64,000 nt of DNA from assembly GCA_017642855.1 (NCBI GenBank), contig JAEPOO010000003.1, positions 124,001 through 188,000 of the forward strand. The letters run 5' to 3'. This DNA is from Pseudomonadales bacterium. GTDB lineage: Bacteria; Pseudomonadota; Gammaproteobacteria; Pseudomonadales; Azotimanducaceae. How positions within the stretch are numbered: position 1 is the first letter of the stretch; the number at the start of each line of letters is the position of its first letter. Positions 57,472 through 64,000 of the stretch are shown here, one piece after another. Below the pieces are notes generated by a model, which worked only from the letters and a program-made list of their open reading frames with translations, did not search any database and was not told where the DNA came from. A program made the translations under genes and the position numbers.

Positions 57472-58365
57472 TTAGGGAGACAGCAGCAGCAACACCACGC
57501 CCAGCACCAGAATCACCATACCCACCCACTCCATCCGGCTTGGCTTTTCTTTAAAGTAGATGATGGAAATCGCGAGGGTTAACAGAAACTCTATCTGCCC
57601 CAGGGTTTTCACATAAGCCGCCCTTTCGAGGGTAAACGCTGTGAACCACCCTGCTGATCCAATCACGGAGGTGAACCCAACAAACACACTCGGGCGCCAG
57701 CGTTTAAACACCGTCAGAATTTCAAGGGCATTTACGTAGGCCAGCATCGCGAGGCACATGATCGTCTGTACAACAATCATGTATGCCAGGGTGAGCGCTG
57801 CGGTAAACATTGCATCATCGGTCCCGAATGAAAGACTGGCCTGGCGAATCAAGAGTGACGTCAGTGAGAATGCCAGGCCTGCACCGATACCGTAGATAGC
57901 CGAGAGATTCCATAGATCACTGATCTTCCCCGACTTTGCGATTGTGATCAGTACCAGCCCAACGACACAGGTCACAATAGCCAGCCATCCCAACATCGAA
58001 ATCAATTCGGCAAACAGGACTAACCCAAGGATTGCGGTAATTAGTACCTCCGTTCGAATGTAACAACTGCCCACGGCGAAGTTCCGCAACGCAAACAGCC
58101 GGATCAGAAGTACCGTCGCAATGATCTGCAGGAACCCCGCTGCGATCCCATAAACAAGAAACGTGGCATTTAGTGTGGGAAGCGCGTGCCCTCGGTCGAT
58201 CATAAGCCAACCCAGGTACATCGCGATAAAGGGCAACCCAAAGAGGTAACGCACGAGCGTCGCACCCAACGGCGACACGTCAGCGGTCAGGTACTTTTGA
58301 CCCGCCGTTCTGACTGACTGCATGGTGGCCGCAAGCAGCGACCAGAAAATCCAGCTCTCTAACAT
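57472..58365 (-). CDS. EamA/DMT-superfamily transporter
   Basis: The protein has 297 residues with ten predicted membrane helices in two repeats of five, the EamA pattern. The second repeat ends FKEKPSRMEWVGMVILVLGVVLLLL. It probably exports or imports a small metabolite; none can be named. The gene has its own terminator at the receptor end. Confidence 0.88.
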   Translation of the reverse strand: MLESWIFWSLLAATMQSVRTAGQKYLTADVSPLGATLVRYLFGLPFIAMYLGWLMIDRGHALPTLNATFLVYGIAAGFLQIIATVLLIRLFALRNFAVGSCYIRTEVLITAILGLVLFAELISMLGWLAIVTCVVGLVLITIAKSGKISDLWNLSAIYGIGAGLAFSLTSLLIRQASLSFGTDDAMFTAALTLAYMIVVQTIMCLAMLAYVNALEILTVFKRWRPSVFVGFTSVIGSAGWFTAFTLERAAYVKTLGQIEFLLTLAISIIYFKEKPSRMEWVGMVILVLGVVLLLLSP

Positions 58366-58383
58366 CGTGTCTAAAATTCAGGC

Positions 58384-58411
58384 AAAAAAAAGGCTGCAGC
58401 AGCAGCCTTTT
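58384..58411 (-). terminator. Terminator of the peroxiredoxin gene
   Basis: On the minus strand the stem GGCTGC/GCAGCC (58392-58397 and 58402-58407) is followed by seven or more T (58391 down to 58384). Confidence 0.85.
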
Positions 58412-58430
58412 AGCGGAAATGCGGTGAAAG

Positions 58431-58910
58431 TTACAGCGCTTCCATAATGGTTTCTGCTGAACTCACCTCGAAGGCACCACCTTTCTCAAGATTCAGAGCA
58501 GTGATTTTGCCATCTTCCGCGATCAGCGAGTATCGAATAGAACGAGTACCCAGCCCGAAACCGGATCCGTCCATCTCTACACCCATGGCTTTCGTAAACT
58601 CACCATTACCATCACCGACCATCATGATTTCTTCTGCGTTCTGGCCTTTACCCCAGGCATCCATCACAAACGCGTCATTCACTGAAACGCAAACAATGGC
58701 GTCGACGCCTTTTTCTTTGATCTTGTCAGCAATAGCAACAAACCCTGGCAGGTGAGCTGCGCTACAGGTTGGAGTGAAAGCACCCGGAACGGCAAACAAC
58801 ACAACTTTTTTGCCGGAAAAAATATCTGCGGTCGAAATATCCTGGGGACCCTGGTCACCCATGATTTTCATGGTCACTTCCGGAATTGAATCTCCAACTT
58901 GTACAGTCAT
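58431..58910 (-). CDS. Peroxiredoxin (Prx5-like, redoxin domain)
   Basis: The protein has 159 residues from the ATG at 58910, with AGGAGC upstream; the frame extends upstream without support. The peroxidatic Cys is in PGAFTPTCSAAHLPGF. The FGLGTRSIRYSLI and GGAFEVSSAE segments match the family. It reduces peroxides with glutathione or glutaredoxin. It is divergent from the DUF1992 gene. Confidence 0.95.
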   Translation of the reverse strand: MTVQVGDSIPEVTMKIMGDQGPQDISTADIFSGKKVVLFAVPGAFTPTCSAAHLPGFVAIADKIKEKGVDAIVCVSVNDAFVMDAWGKGQNAEEIMMVGDGNGEFTKAMGVEMDGSGFGLGTRSIRYSLIAEDGKITALNLEKGGAFEVSSAETIMEAL

Positions 58911-59036
58911 GTTTTGCTCCTGCTTGATTAATGGCACTGAAAAAGAGACGCCAAGTCTCGCTTGAAGTGCCCTTCTGTGCAAGCGAACAAAACGAGTTTT
59001 GGGTACACTTAACCCTACGCTCTTTAGGTGTTTGTC

Positions 59037-59360
59037 ATGCGTCACTACTACAGCAGTGTTGAAGCACAAATCCGGGAAGCCATCGATCGAGGTGATTTCG
59101 ATAACCTGCCAAATAAGGGTAAACCTCTGGATCTATCGGAGTGGGAGAAAACACCACAGCACTTGAGAATGACCTACAGCATTCTCAAAAATGCAGGCTA
59201 CAGCCCCAATGAAGTGCACACCAAGCAGGAAATCGCCGAACTCAAAGCAATGCTGAAAGCTGAGTCTGACAATGAGCGAAAAGCCAGATTACTGGAGAAA
59301 CTGAACGCCCTCTCCATCACTGACGCGATGCAGATGGAGCGGCTTAGGAAGCAGCGCTAG
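59037..59360 (+). CDS. DUF1992-family (DnaJ-homologue C28-like) protein
   Basis: The protein has 107 residues from ATG 59037, with AGGTG seven bases before; a GTG nine bases earlier is in frame. The signature VEAQIREAIDRGDFDNLPNKGKPLDLSE, with a further helical tail, matches DUF1992. Function is unknown; it may act as a co-chaperone-like protein. Its 3' end overlaps the next gene by four bases tail to tail. Confidence 0.88.
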   Translation: MRHYYSSVEAQIREAIDRGDFDNLPNKGKPLDLSEWEKTPQHLRMTYSILKNAGYSPNEVHTKQEIAELKAMLKAESDNERKARLLEKLNALSITDAMQMERLRKQR

Positions 59361-59938
59361 TCTCCTGCTTTACCAACAGCGGCACCCATGTAACGGGTTT
59401 CCCCGGCTACCTGCACCAGGCTCATATCTACAATTTGCCAGCCATTGCCGGGATTGAACCTGACCTTGTCGAAATAGGTGCCCAGGAAGAGCCAGACTTT
59501 TTCGTCTTTTCGCTCGTGCCAGGCCTGAAGATAACTCTCCATACTGGCAGAACCGCCAACCACATTGCAGTTATCGTCAAGCTCCAGACTTTCAATCTCT
59601 ACTAACTGGGTACCGATCAGATGCTGCGTGGGCCCCAGGGTTCCAAGCGCGCCAAGCACCACCTCCACCCAACCGTCAGGTCCTATCTTGTCTTCAAAAT
59701 CACCACCCGCACGGATGATTGCCTTCTGGTCGAACACGCGATGATAGATTCCCCGACCCTCTTCGATAGCTGACTCAGTCCCCTCACCGATCTTGTCAGT
59801 CGCTTTCGCATACCATCGCTTCAGATATTCAATATCCTGAATAGCCTGTGTACGCGCGGCTGCCTCATGACAATCACCCATCGCAAGAACCTCCTTTGGC
59901 GCCAAGGCCAGCATCAAAACCAGAAAAATATACTTCAT
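59357..59938 (-). CDS. Exported SnoaL-like (NTF2 fold) protein
   Basis: The protein has 193 residues from ATG 59938, with GAGG upstream and a signal peptide (IFLVLMLALAPKEVLA). The mature part has the NTF2-like layout: an opening helix (ARTQAIQDIEYLKRWYAKA), RGIYHRVFDQKAIIRAGG, then strands near the C-terminus (YFDKVRFNPGNGWQIVDMSL). It may be a periplasmic binding or enzyme-like fold; there is no specific match. It is divergent from the MFS gene. Confidence 0.72.
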   Translation of the reverse strand: MKYIFLVLMLALAPKEVLAMGDCHEAAARTQAIQDIEYLKRWYAKATDKIGEGTESAIEEGRGIYHRVFDQKAIIRAGGDFEDKIGPDGWVEVVLGALGTLGPTQHLIGTQLVEIESLELDDNCNVVGGSASMESYLQAWHERKDEKVWLFLGTYFDKVRFNPGNGWQIVDMSLVQVAGETRYMGAAVGKAGD

Positions 59939-60035
59939 GACTTTGCCTCTATTTTTTGTATTATCGAAGTCATAAACAGAAAAAAAATTTCTTATCAGCA
60001 CTCTTACTAACAACGAACTTACCAGAAACTGGCTG

Positions 60036-61217
60036 TTGCTGCTCTCGGCATCCCTGGGTGTGATCTGCAGCTCAATCGTCCTGCCGTTTTACTCACTGGG
60101 TGCGTTAGTCGTACCAATCACGGAAGAATTTGGTTGGAGTCGAGCAGAGTTTCAGCTGGCACTGTTGTTCAGCACTGGCACCGGTGTTATCACCGCGCCA
60201 GCCGTCGGCTGGTTGCTGGAACGAGTTGGCGCTCGAACCATGGCCATCAGCGGTTTGATCGGACTCTCGATTGCGCTCGCACTCACATCCTTATTAAACG
60301 GCCAGCTCTGGCTGCTTTATGCGAGTTATACCGCAATGGCATTTTTAGGCGCCGGCACCATCCCTGTGACCTGGACGCGAGCCGTGACCAGCCTATTTTT
60401 CGAACAACGCGGTCTGGCACTGGGCATCATGCTCAGTGGCACCGGCATCTGCGCCATTCTTATCCCCCAGTTCACGGTGTGGATGATCGAAAACTTCGGC
60501 TGGCGCAGCGCGTATCTCGGACTGGCTGCCCTGCCACTGCTCGTTGCAGGACCCGCTGTCTTCCTTTTCTTTAGACCTGGTGAAGATGTAGAAGCAGATC
60601 CGGACGTCTCAGAAGCCAACGAAACAGGCTTCACGTTTCGAGAGGCAACACAGGGTTATCGATTCTGGGTGTTACTGGCCTCGATTTTCCTGGTCTACAT
60701 TGCCATGTCAGGCATGGTGCCCAACCTGATTCCCGCATTGACCGATCAGGGGATAGCGCCCCAAAGAGCCGCCACCGCCATCAGCGTCTTTGGTATCGCC
60801 GTGATCGCAGGAAGACTGATCGTTGGCTATCTCGTCGACAAGGTCTGGGCACCCGGCGTCGCTGCTGTGGCGATCGGGTTACCGGTCATCGGCAGTCTGA
60901 TACTGGCAGGCGCACCGGAGTTTTTCATCGCCTGCGTCGCGGCCGCCATGCTCGGATTCGCGGCGGGTGCAGAACTCGACCTGATGTCATTTCTCGCCGC
61001 GAAATACTTTGGCCTGAAGCACTATCCGCAGATCTATGCCGTGCTGTATTCCGCACTGGCGCTCGCAAGTGGTATCGCACCGATGCTATTCGCCAGAGTT
61101 TTCGACATAACGGGTAGCTATGAAATTGGATTCATCGTCGGCGCCGGGTTCTTTGCCGTTGGCGCCGGGATGATTTTGCTGATGGGCCGTTATCCTACCC
61201 AGCGCCCATCACGATAG
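60036..61217 (+). CDS. Major facilitator superfamily transporter
   Basis: The protein has 393 residues with twelve membrane helices, of the monocarboxylate/oxalate-formate type (FGWSRAEFQLALLFSTGTGVI, and FGIAVIAGRLIVGYL). The start is not settled: the frame is open from 59976 but has no ATG or GTG there. The annotated TTG at 60036 would begin just inside the first helix, and sits beside no ribosome site. The C-terminus overlaps the next gene tail to tail by 23 bases. Substrate unknown. Confidence 0.85.
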   Translation: MLLSASLGVICSSIVLPFYSLGALVVPITEEFGWSRAEFQLALLFSTGTGVITAPAVGWLLERVGARTMAISGLIGLSIALALTSLLNGQLWLLYASYTAMAFLGAGTIPVTWTRAVTSLFFEQRGLALGIMLSGTGICAILIPQFTVWMIENFGWRSAYLGLAALPLLVAGPAVFLFFRPGEDVEADPDVSEANETGFTFREATQGYRFWVLLASIFLVYIAMSGMVPNLIPALTDQGIAPQRAATAISVFGIAVIAGRLIVGYLVDKVWAPGVAAVAIGLPVIGSLILAGAPEFFIACVAAAMLGFAAGAELDLMSFLAAKYFGLKHYPQIYAVLYSALALASGIAPMLFARVFDITGSYEIGFIVGAGFFAVGAGMILLMGRYPTQRPSR

Positions 61218-61719
61218 TGTTGGAGGAGTCCAGGCCTTGAGCCTGGCAGCCCTGTTGATAAACCTCGAGTACAGACTTTGCATCGACGATGCCAAGGATA
61301 CTGCCGCCTTCATCGATATTGACGTTACAGCCATAGATGGCAAACCAGACCTCGGTATCTTCCGTATTGTCTTCTGAGACCAACAAAGTGTGGATGGAGT
61401 GCGCAGGTTCATAGAGATACGAACCTGCCCGATTGACAAATTCTGGGTACTCTTTGTAGTACCAGCTGCCGGAATGAGTCACCGCAAACACCGGGCCAGT
61501 GTGATAGTGCGTCTGAACGGCATAGCCAGGTTTCCATAGGGTTTTCACAACCCATAGCCCCTGATTGAGATCTACATGCAGCACCTTAACCTTGGACCCA
61601 TCTTCAGATTCCAGCCACGGCAGATCATCCTCACCTATGTGCAACGCCTCAGTGGCATCGTTCATCGGTAGCTTAAATCCGCCCTGAAGACCTGCGCCCA
61701 TATCTGTTGCCTCAGACAT
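61195..61719 (-). CDS. Cupin protein of the 2,4'-dihydroxyacetophenone dioxygenase-like group
   Basis: The protein has 174 residues from ATG 61719, with GGAGAAAAGCG upstream; an ATG at 61743 would add eight residues. The cupin metal site shows as THYHTGPVFAVTHSGSWYYKEYP and HSIHTLLVSED. This is the pattern of acetophenone dioxygenases, and the family also has other members. It may act on a phenolic or ketone substrate; the real one is not known. Confidence 0.78.
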   Translation of the reverse strand: MSEATDMGAGLQGGFKLPMNDATEALHIGEDDLPWLESEDGSKVKVLHVDLNQGLWVVKTLWKPGYAVQTHYHTGPVFAVTHSGSWYYKEYPEFVNRAGSYLYEPAHSIHTLLVSEDNTEDTEVWFAIYGCNVNIDEGGSILGIVDAKSVLEVYQQGCQAQGLDSSNTIVMGAG

Positions 61720-61985
61720 CGCTTTTCTCCTGTATTGATGCACACCACACTATCAGCATTCGGGCTTGACTCACAGCCATGAAAACAGGCCTCCACGGGT
61801 TCGTCTACGAGCGGCAGTGAAACACTGCTCACTGAGCAATCTGAACCTGGGCCAAAAAATCCAACTCGTTCACACCGCTGGGCCAGGCATCACGCCAAAC
61901 GAAGATCTGGATGACCCTGAGCCGGGTTCTACGAAAAAGTGTGATAGCCTACTCGTTCTTTTTTGATCAACCACTAAGAACGACT
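61720..61985. other. Spacer upstream of the acyl-CoA dehydrogenase pair
   Basis: This 266-bp spacer between divergent genes contains a weak open frame at 61766-61966 with no ribosome site. No confident promoter was found. Confidence 0.5.
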
Positions 61986-63182
61986 ATGGATCTATCCTTT
62001 GGCCCGGAATATGAATCGTTCCGCGCCGAGGTGCAGCAGTTCATTGCTGACCACGGCAATAAATCACCTCGCCAGGGCGGGGCGCGAAACAAGGACGCCA
62101 TCACCTGGCAGAAACTCCTGATAGAGAACGGCTACGCGGCTCGCACCATTCCGAGAGAATACGGCGGTTACGGGGCAGAACCTGACATCATCAAGTCACG
62201 CATCATTGCTGAAGAGTTCTCGAAGAACCAGATAAACACCGGCCTGGGTGGTCAGGGCATTTCCATGCTGACCCCCGTTCTACTGGAAATGGGTTCAGAA
62301 GAACAGAAGCAACAGTTTATAAAACCCACCATAGAAGGCGATATGGTTTGGTGCCAGGGTTACTCCGAACCCGGCGCAGGCAGTGACCTCGCGAGTCTTT
62401 CTACCAAGGCTGAACTGGATGGTGACGAGTGGGTTGTGAACGGCCAGAAGATCTGGACCAGCACGGCGCAGCTCGCCGACTGGATATTTTGCCTGGTCCG
62501 AACTGAACCAGACGCCCCGAAACATCAGGGCATTTCTTTTCTGCTGTTTCGCATGGATACCCCTGGTATCGAGATTCGACCCCTGGTTGATATGACCGGC
62601 GAAGCCAACTTCAACGAGGTTTTCTTCACAGACGTTCGCGTCCCAAAACATCAGATCGTTGGTCAGCGTGGACAAGGATGGCAGGTTGCCAATGCCATTT
62701 TGGGTCATGAACGCGGATCGCTGGCGCCGCCAGATGCAGCCCAAACACGACTCAACGGTGTCGCCAAGCTCATGAATTCCGAAACCATGTCCGGCGAAAA
62801 GCTGATTGATAACTCGGTCTTCAAAGATCGGTTGATGAAACTGCAAGGCCGAGTCCTTGCCATGCGCTGTAATGACATGCGTCTTCTCTCTGCCAGGATC
62901 AACAAAGGTCAGGATGCCAAACTTGCCGGGATGATCGTGAAACTCCAGGGCACGGAGCTGCGCCATGAGCTGGAGGCCCTCGCCATCGACGTGATGGGCG
63001 AGATCGGATTGTCCTACGGCAGTGACAATCCCTACCTGAGAGGCAACGGCAGCTGGCAGCATACCTACATGTATTACCTTGGCCTGATCATCGGCGGCGG
63101 TACTTCGCAAATCCAAAAAAACATCATCAGCGAGCGGGGTCTTGGCATGCCGAAAGAACCCAAGATTGAGCAAGGGGGTTAG
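61986..63182 (+). CDS. Acyl-CoA dehydrogenase, first of an adjacent pair
   Basis: The protein has 398 residues from ATG 61986. N-terminal (~1-110), middle (CQGYSEPGAGSDLASLSTKAELDGDEWVVNG, then IWTS) and C-terminal helical domains are in order. It ends with IGGGTSQIQKNIISERGLGMPKE, where the classical Tyr-Glu-Gly-Thr is replaced by Gly-Gly-Gly-Thr, as in the alpha subunits of steroid or branched-chain ACADs. The second ACAD gene begins eight bases after the stop, so a heteromer is likely. The acyl substrate is not known. Confidence 0.92.
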   Translation: MDLSFGPEYESFRAEVQQFIADHGNKSPRQGGARNKDAITWQKLLIENGYAARTIPREYGGYGAEPDIIKSRIIAEEFSKNQINTGLGGQGISMLTPVLLEMGSEEQKQQFIKPTIEGDMVWCQGYSEPGAGSDLASLSTKAELDGDEWVVNGQKIWTSTAQLADWIFCLVRTEPDAPKHQGISFLLFRMDTPGIEIRPLVDMTGEANFNEVFFTDVRVPKHQIVGQRGQGWQVANAILGHERGSLAPPDAAQTRLNGVAKLMNSETMSGEKLIDNSVFKDRLMKLQGRVLAMRCNDMRLLSARINKGQDAKLAGMIVKLQGTELRHELEALAIDVMGEIGLSYGSDNPYLRGNGSWQHTYMYYLGLIIGGGTSQIQKNIISERGLGMPKEPKIEQGG

Positions 63183-63190
63183 GAGGCAAT

Positions 63191-64000
63191 ATGGAATTCG
63201 GACTATCTTCAGAACAGACACTCCTTCAGGACTCAGTCACACGCTATCTTGCTGAACAGCAGCCCTTGGATGCAGTGCGTAAAGTTGCAGAGGGTGAAAA
63301 CGAAGACGCACTTGTCTGGCAGGGTCTCGCTGAACTCGGCATTCCTGGCATCCTCATCTCAGAGGAGAATGGCGGGCTCGGACTCGGCAGCCTGGATGCC
63401 GCCGTGGTGGCAGAGGCCCTTGGTTACCATGTGACCCCGGCACCCTTTTTGAGTTCTGCCGTCATAGCACCTGTTGCATTGCAAACTGCGGGTCAACACC
63501 AGGACTTGCTCGGGAGCGTCGCCACCGGAGAAATCAGGATCGGCGCTGCACTCGCAGAGGGAATCAGCGCAAGAGCGGATGCCGGAGTCACCGTCGACGG
63601 CAACAAACTCAGCGGCAAATCTCTTTTCGTACTGGACGCGGACGCGGACCATTATCTGGTCGCAACGGCCGAACAAAAACTTTACCTGGTTGCCGCAGAT
63701 GCGGCAGGTCTAACACGCACACCTTTATCCACTATCGAAAAGACACGATCCACCTGCGAACTGGTTTACGACAAGGTCGACGCTCAGCTCGTGAGTGAAG
63801 ATCCCGGAGTCCTGGCAAAAACCTGGGATGCAGCGCTGGTGGCCATCGCCGCAGATACACTCGGCGCCTCCCAATGCGCACTTGATCAGGCGGTTGCTTA
63901 CTCCTTGCAAAGGGAGCAGTTCAATCGAGTCATCGCTTCGTTCCAGGCGGTTAAACACATGTGTGCCGAGATGGCGGCTGCGCTGGAGCCTTGTCGTTCC
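63191..64000 (+). CDS. Acyl-CoA dehydrogenase, second of the pair, 3' truncated
   Basis: The frame is open from ATG 63191 (AGGAGG just before it) to the window end, so the C-terminus is missing after 270 residues. It opens EFGLSSEQTLLQDSVTRYL, has LGIPGILISEENGGLGLG, and later shows DTLGASQCALDQAVAYSLQREQFN. The N-terminal and middle domains are divergent from the first gene, and the middle domain (residues ~120-200) lacks the usual flavin-binding Thr-Ser/Trp-Ile-Thr motif. This is the pattern of the smaller subunit of an alpha2-beta2 ACAD. Confidence 0.85.
   Translation, partial: MEFGLSSEQTLLQDSVTRYLAEQQPLDAVRKVAEGENEDALVWQGLAELGIPGILISEENGGLGLGSLDAAVVAEALGYHVTPAPFLSSAVIAPVALQTAGQHQDLLGSVATGEIRIGAALAEGISARADAGVTVDGNKLSGKSLFVLDADADHYLVATAEQKLYLVAADAAGLTRTPLSTIEKTRSTCELVYDKVDAQLVSEDPGVLAKTWDAALVAIAADTLGASQCALDQAVAYSLQREQFNRVIASFQAVKHMCAEMAAALEPCRS

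Noticed and set aside
61766..61966. 66-codon frame before the acyl-CoA dehydrogenases
   Set aside because: No ribosome site, no family resemblance, and it overlaps the upstream part of the dehydrogenase frame.

Overview
This window looks like a stretch of core chromosome from a marine-type gammaproteobacterium related to the Pseudomonadales/Cellvibrionales. Gene content and order give this away: ponA facing pilMNOPQ-aroKB, gltBD, rpmE-priA-SPOR-hslVU-DUF971-ubiE/ubiB-hisIE-tatABC, and typA followed by DUF4124-glnLG-trmL-secB-grxC-rhodanese-gpmI-envC-ctpA-yibQ-hisA/hisB. These blocks are familiar from Pseudomonas and its relatives. No rRNA, tRNA, CRISPR array, insertion sequence, integrase or phage gene was seen. 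Genes are packed tightly on both strands. Taxonomic placement is inference from synteny and protein resemblance only.

Layout. 1-5.3 kb: the end of aroA, a START-domain protein, an alkylation-repair pair (Ada/AlkA fusion plus Ogt), a phosphomannose-isomerase-like cupin and malate dehydrogenase. 5.3-5.9 kb: a gene-free spacer with a fold-back structure, one copy of a dispersed repeat, and a promoter for gltBD. 5.9-21.4 kb: glutamate synthase, the shikimate genes aroKB, the type IV pilus alignment complex pilMNOPQ, and PBP1a. 21.4-31.7 kb: L31, PriA, a SPOR protein, the HslVU protease behind a near-perfect heat-shock promoter, ubiquinone genes, hisIE and the Tat translocase. 31.7-48 kb: dtd, a proline iminopeptidase homologue without its nucleophile, typA, a PP-loop/TusA sulfur-transfer pair, the nitrogen two-component system behind an NtrC/sigma-54 promoter, and cell-envelope and histidine genes. 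48-64 kb: a more accessory-looking stretch with DUF427, an S9 peptidase, a lipase-like hydrolase, a WS/DGAT acyltransferase and phasin (storage lipid/PHA), a large TonB-dependent receptor, transporters, a peroxiredoxin, cupins and a pair of acyl-CoA dehydrogenases. The last of these runs off the window.

The most interesting signals are departures from the expected order. The usual thiI position after typA holds a Cys-motif PP-loop enzyme overlapping a TusA. glnA is missing beside glnLG, yet NtrC-like boxes remain in the empty spacer. ubiJ is absent between ubiE and ubiB. hisH and hisF are absent beside hisB-hisA. The Pip homologue has Gly in place of the catalytic Ser. A dispersed intergenic repeat occurs twice. 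No wholly new multi-gene system was recognised with confidence; the PP-loop/TusA pair is the best candidate for unassigned biochemistry.
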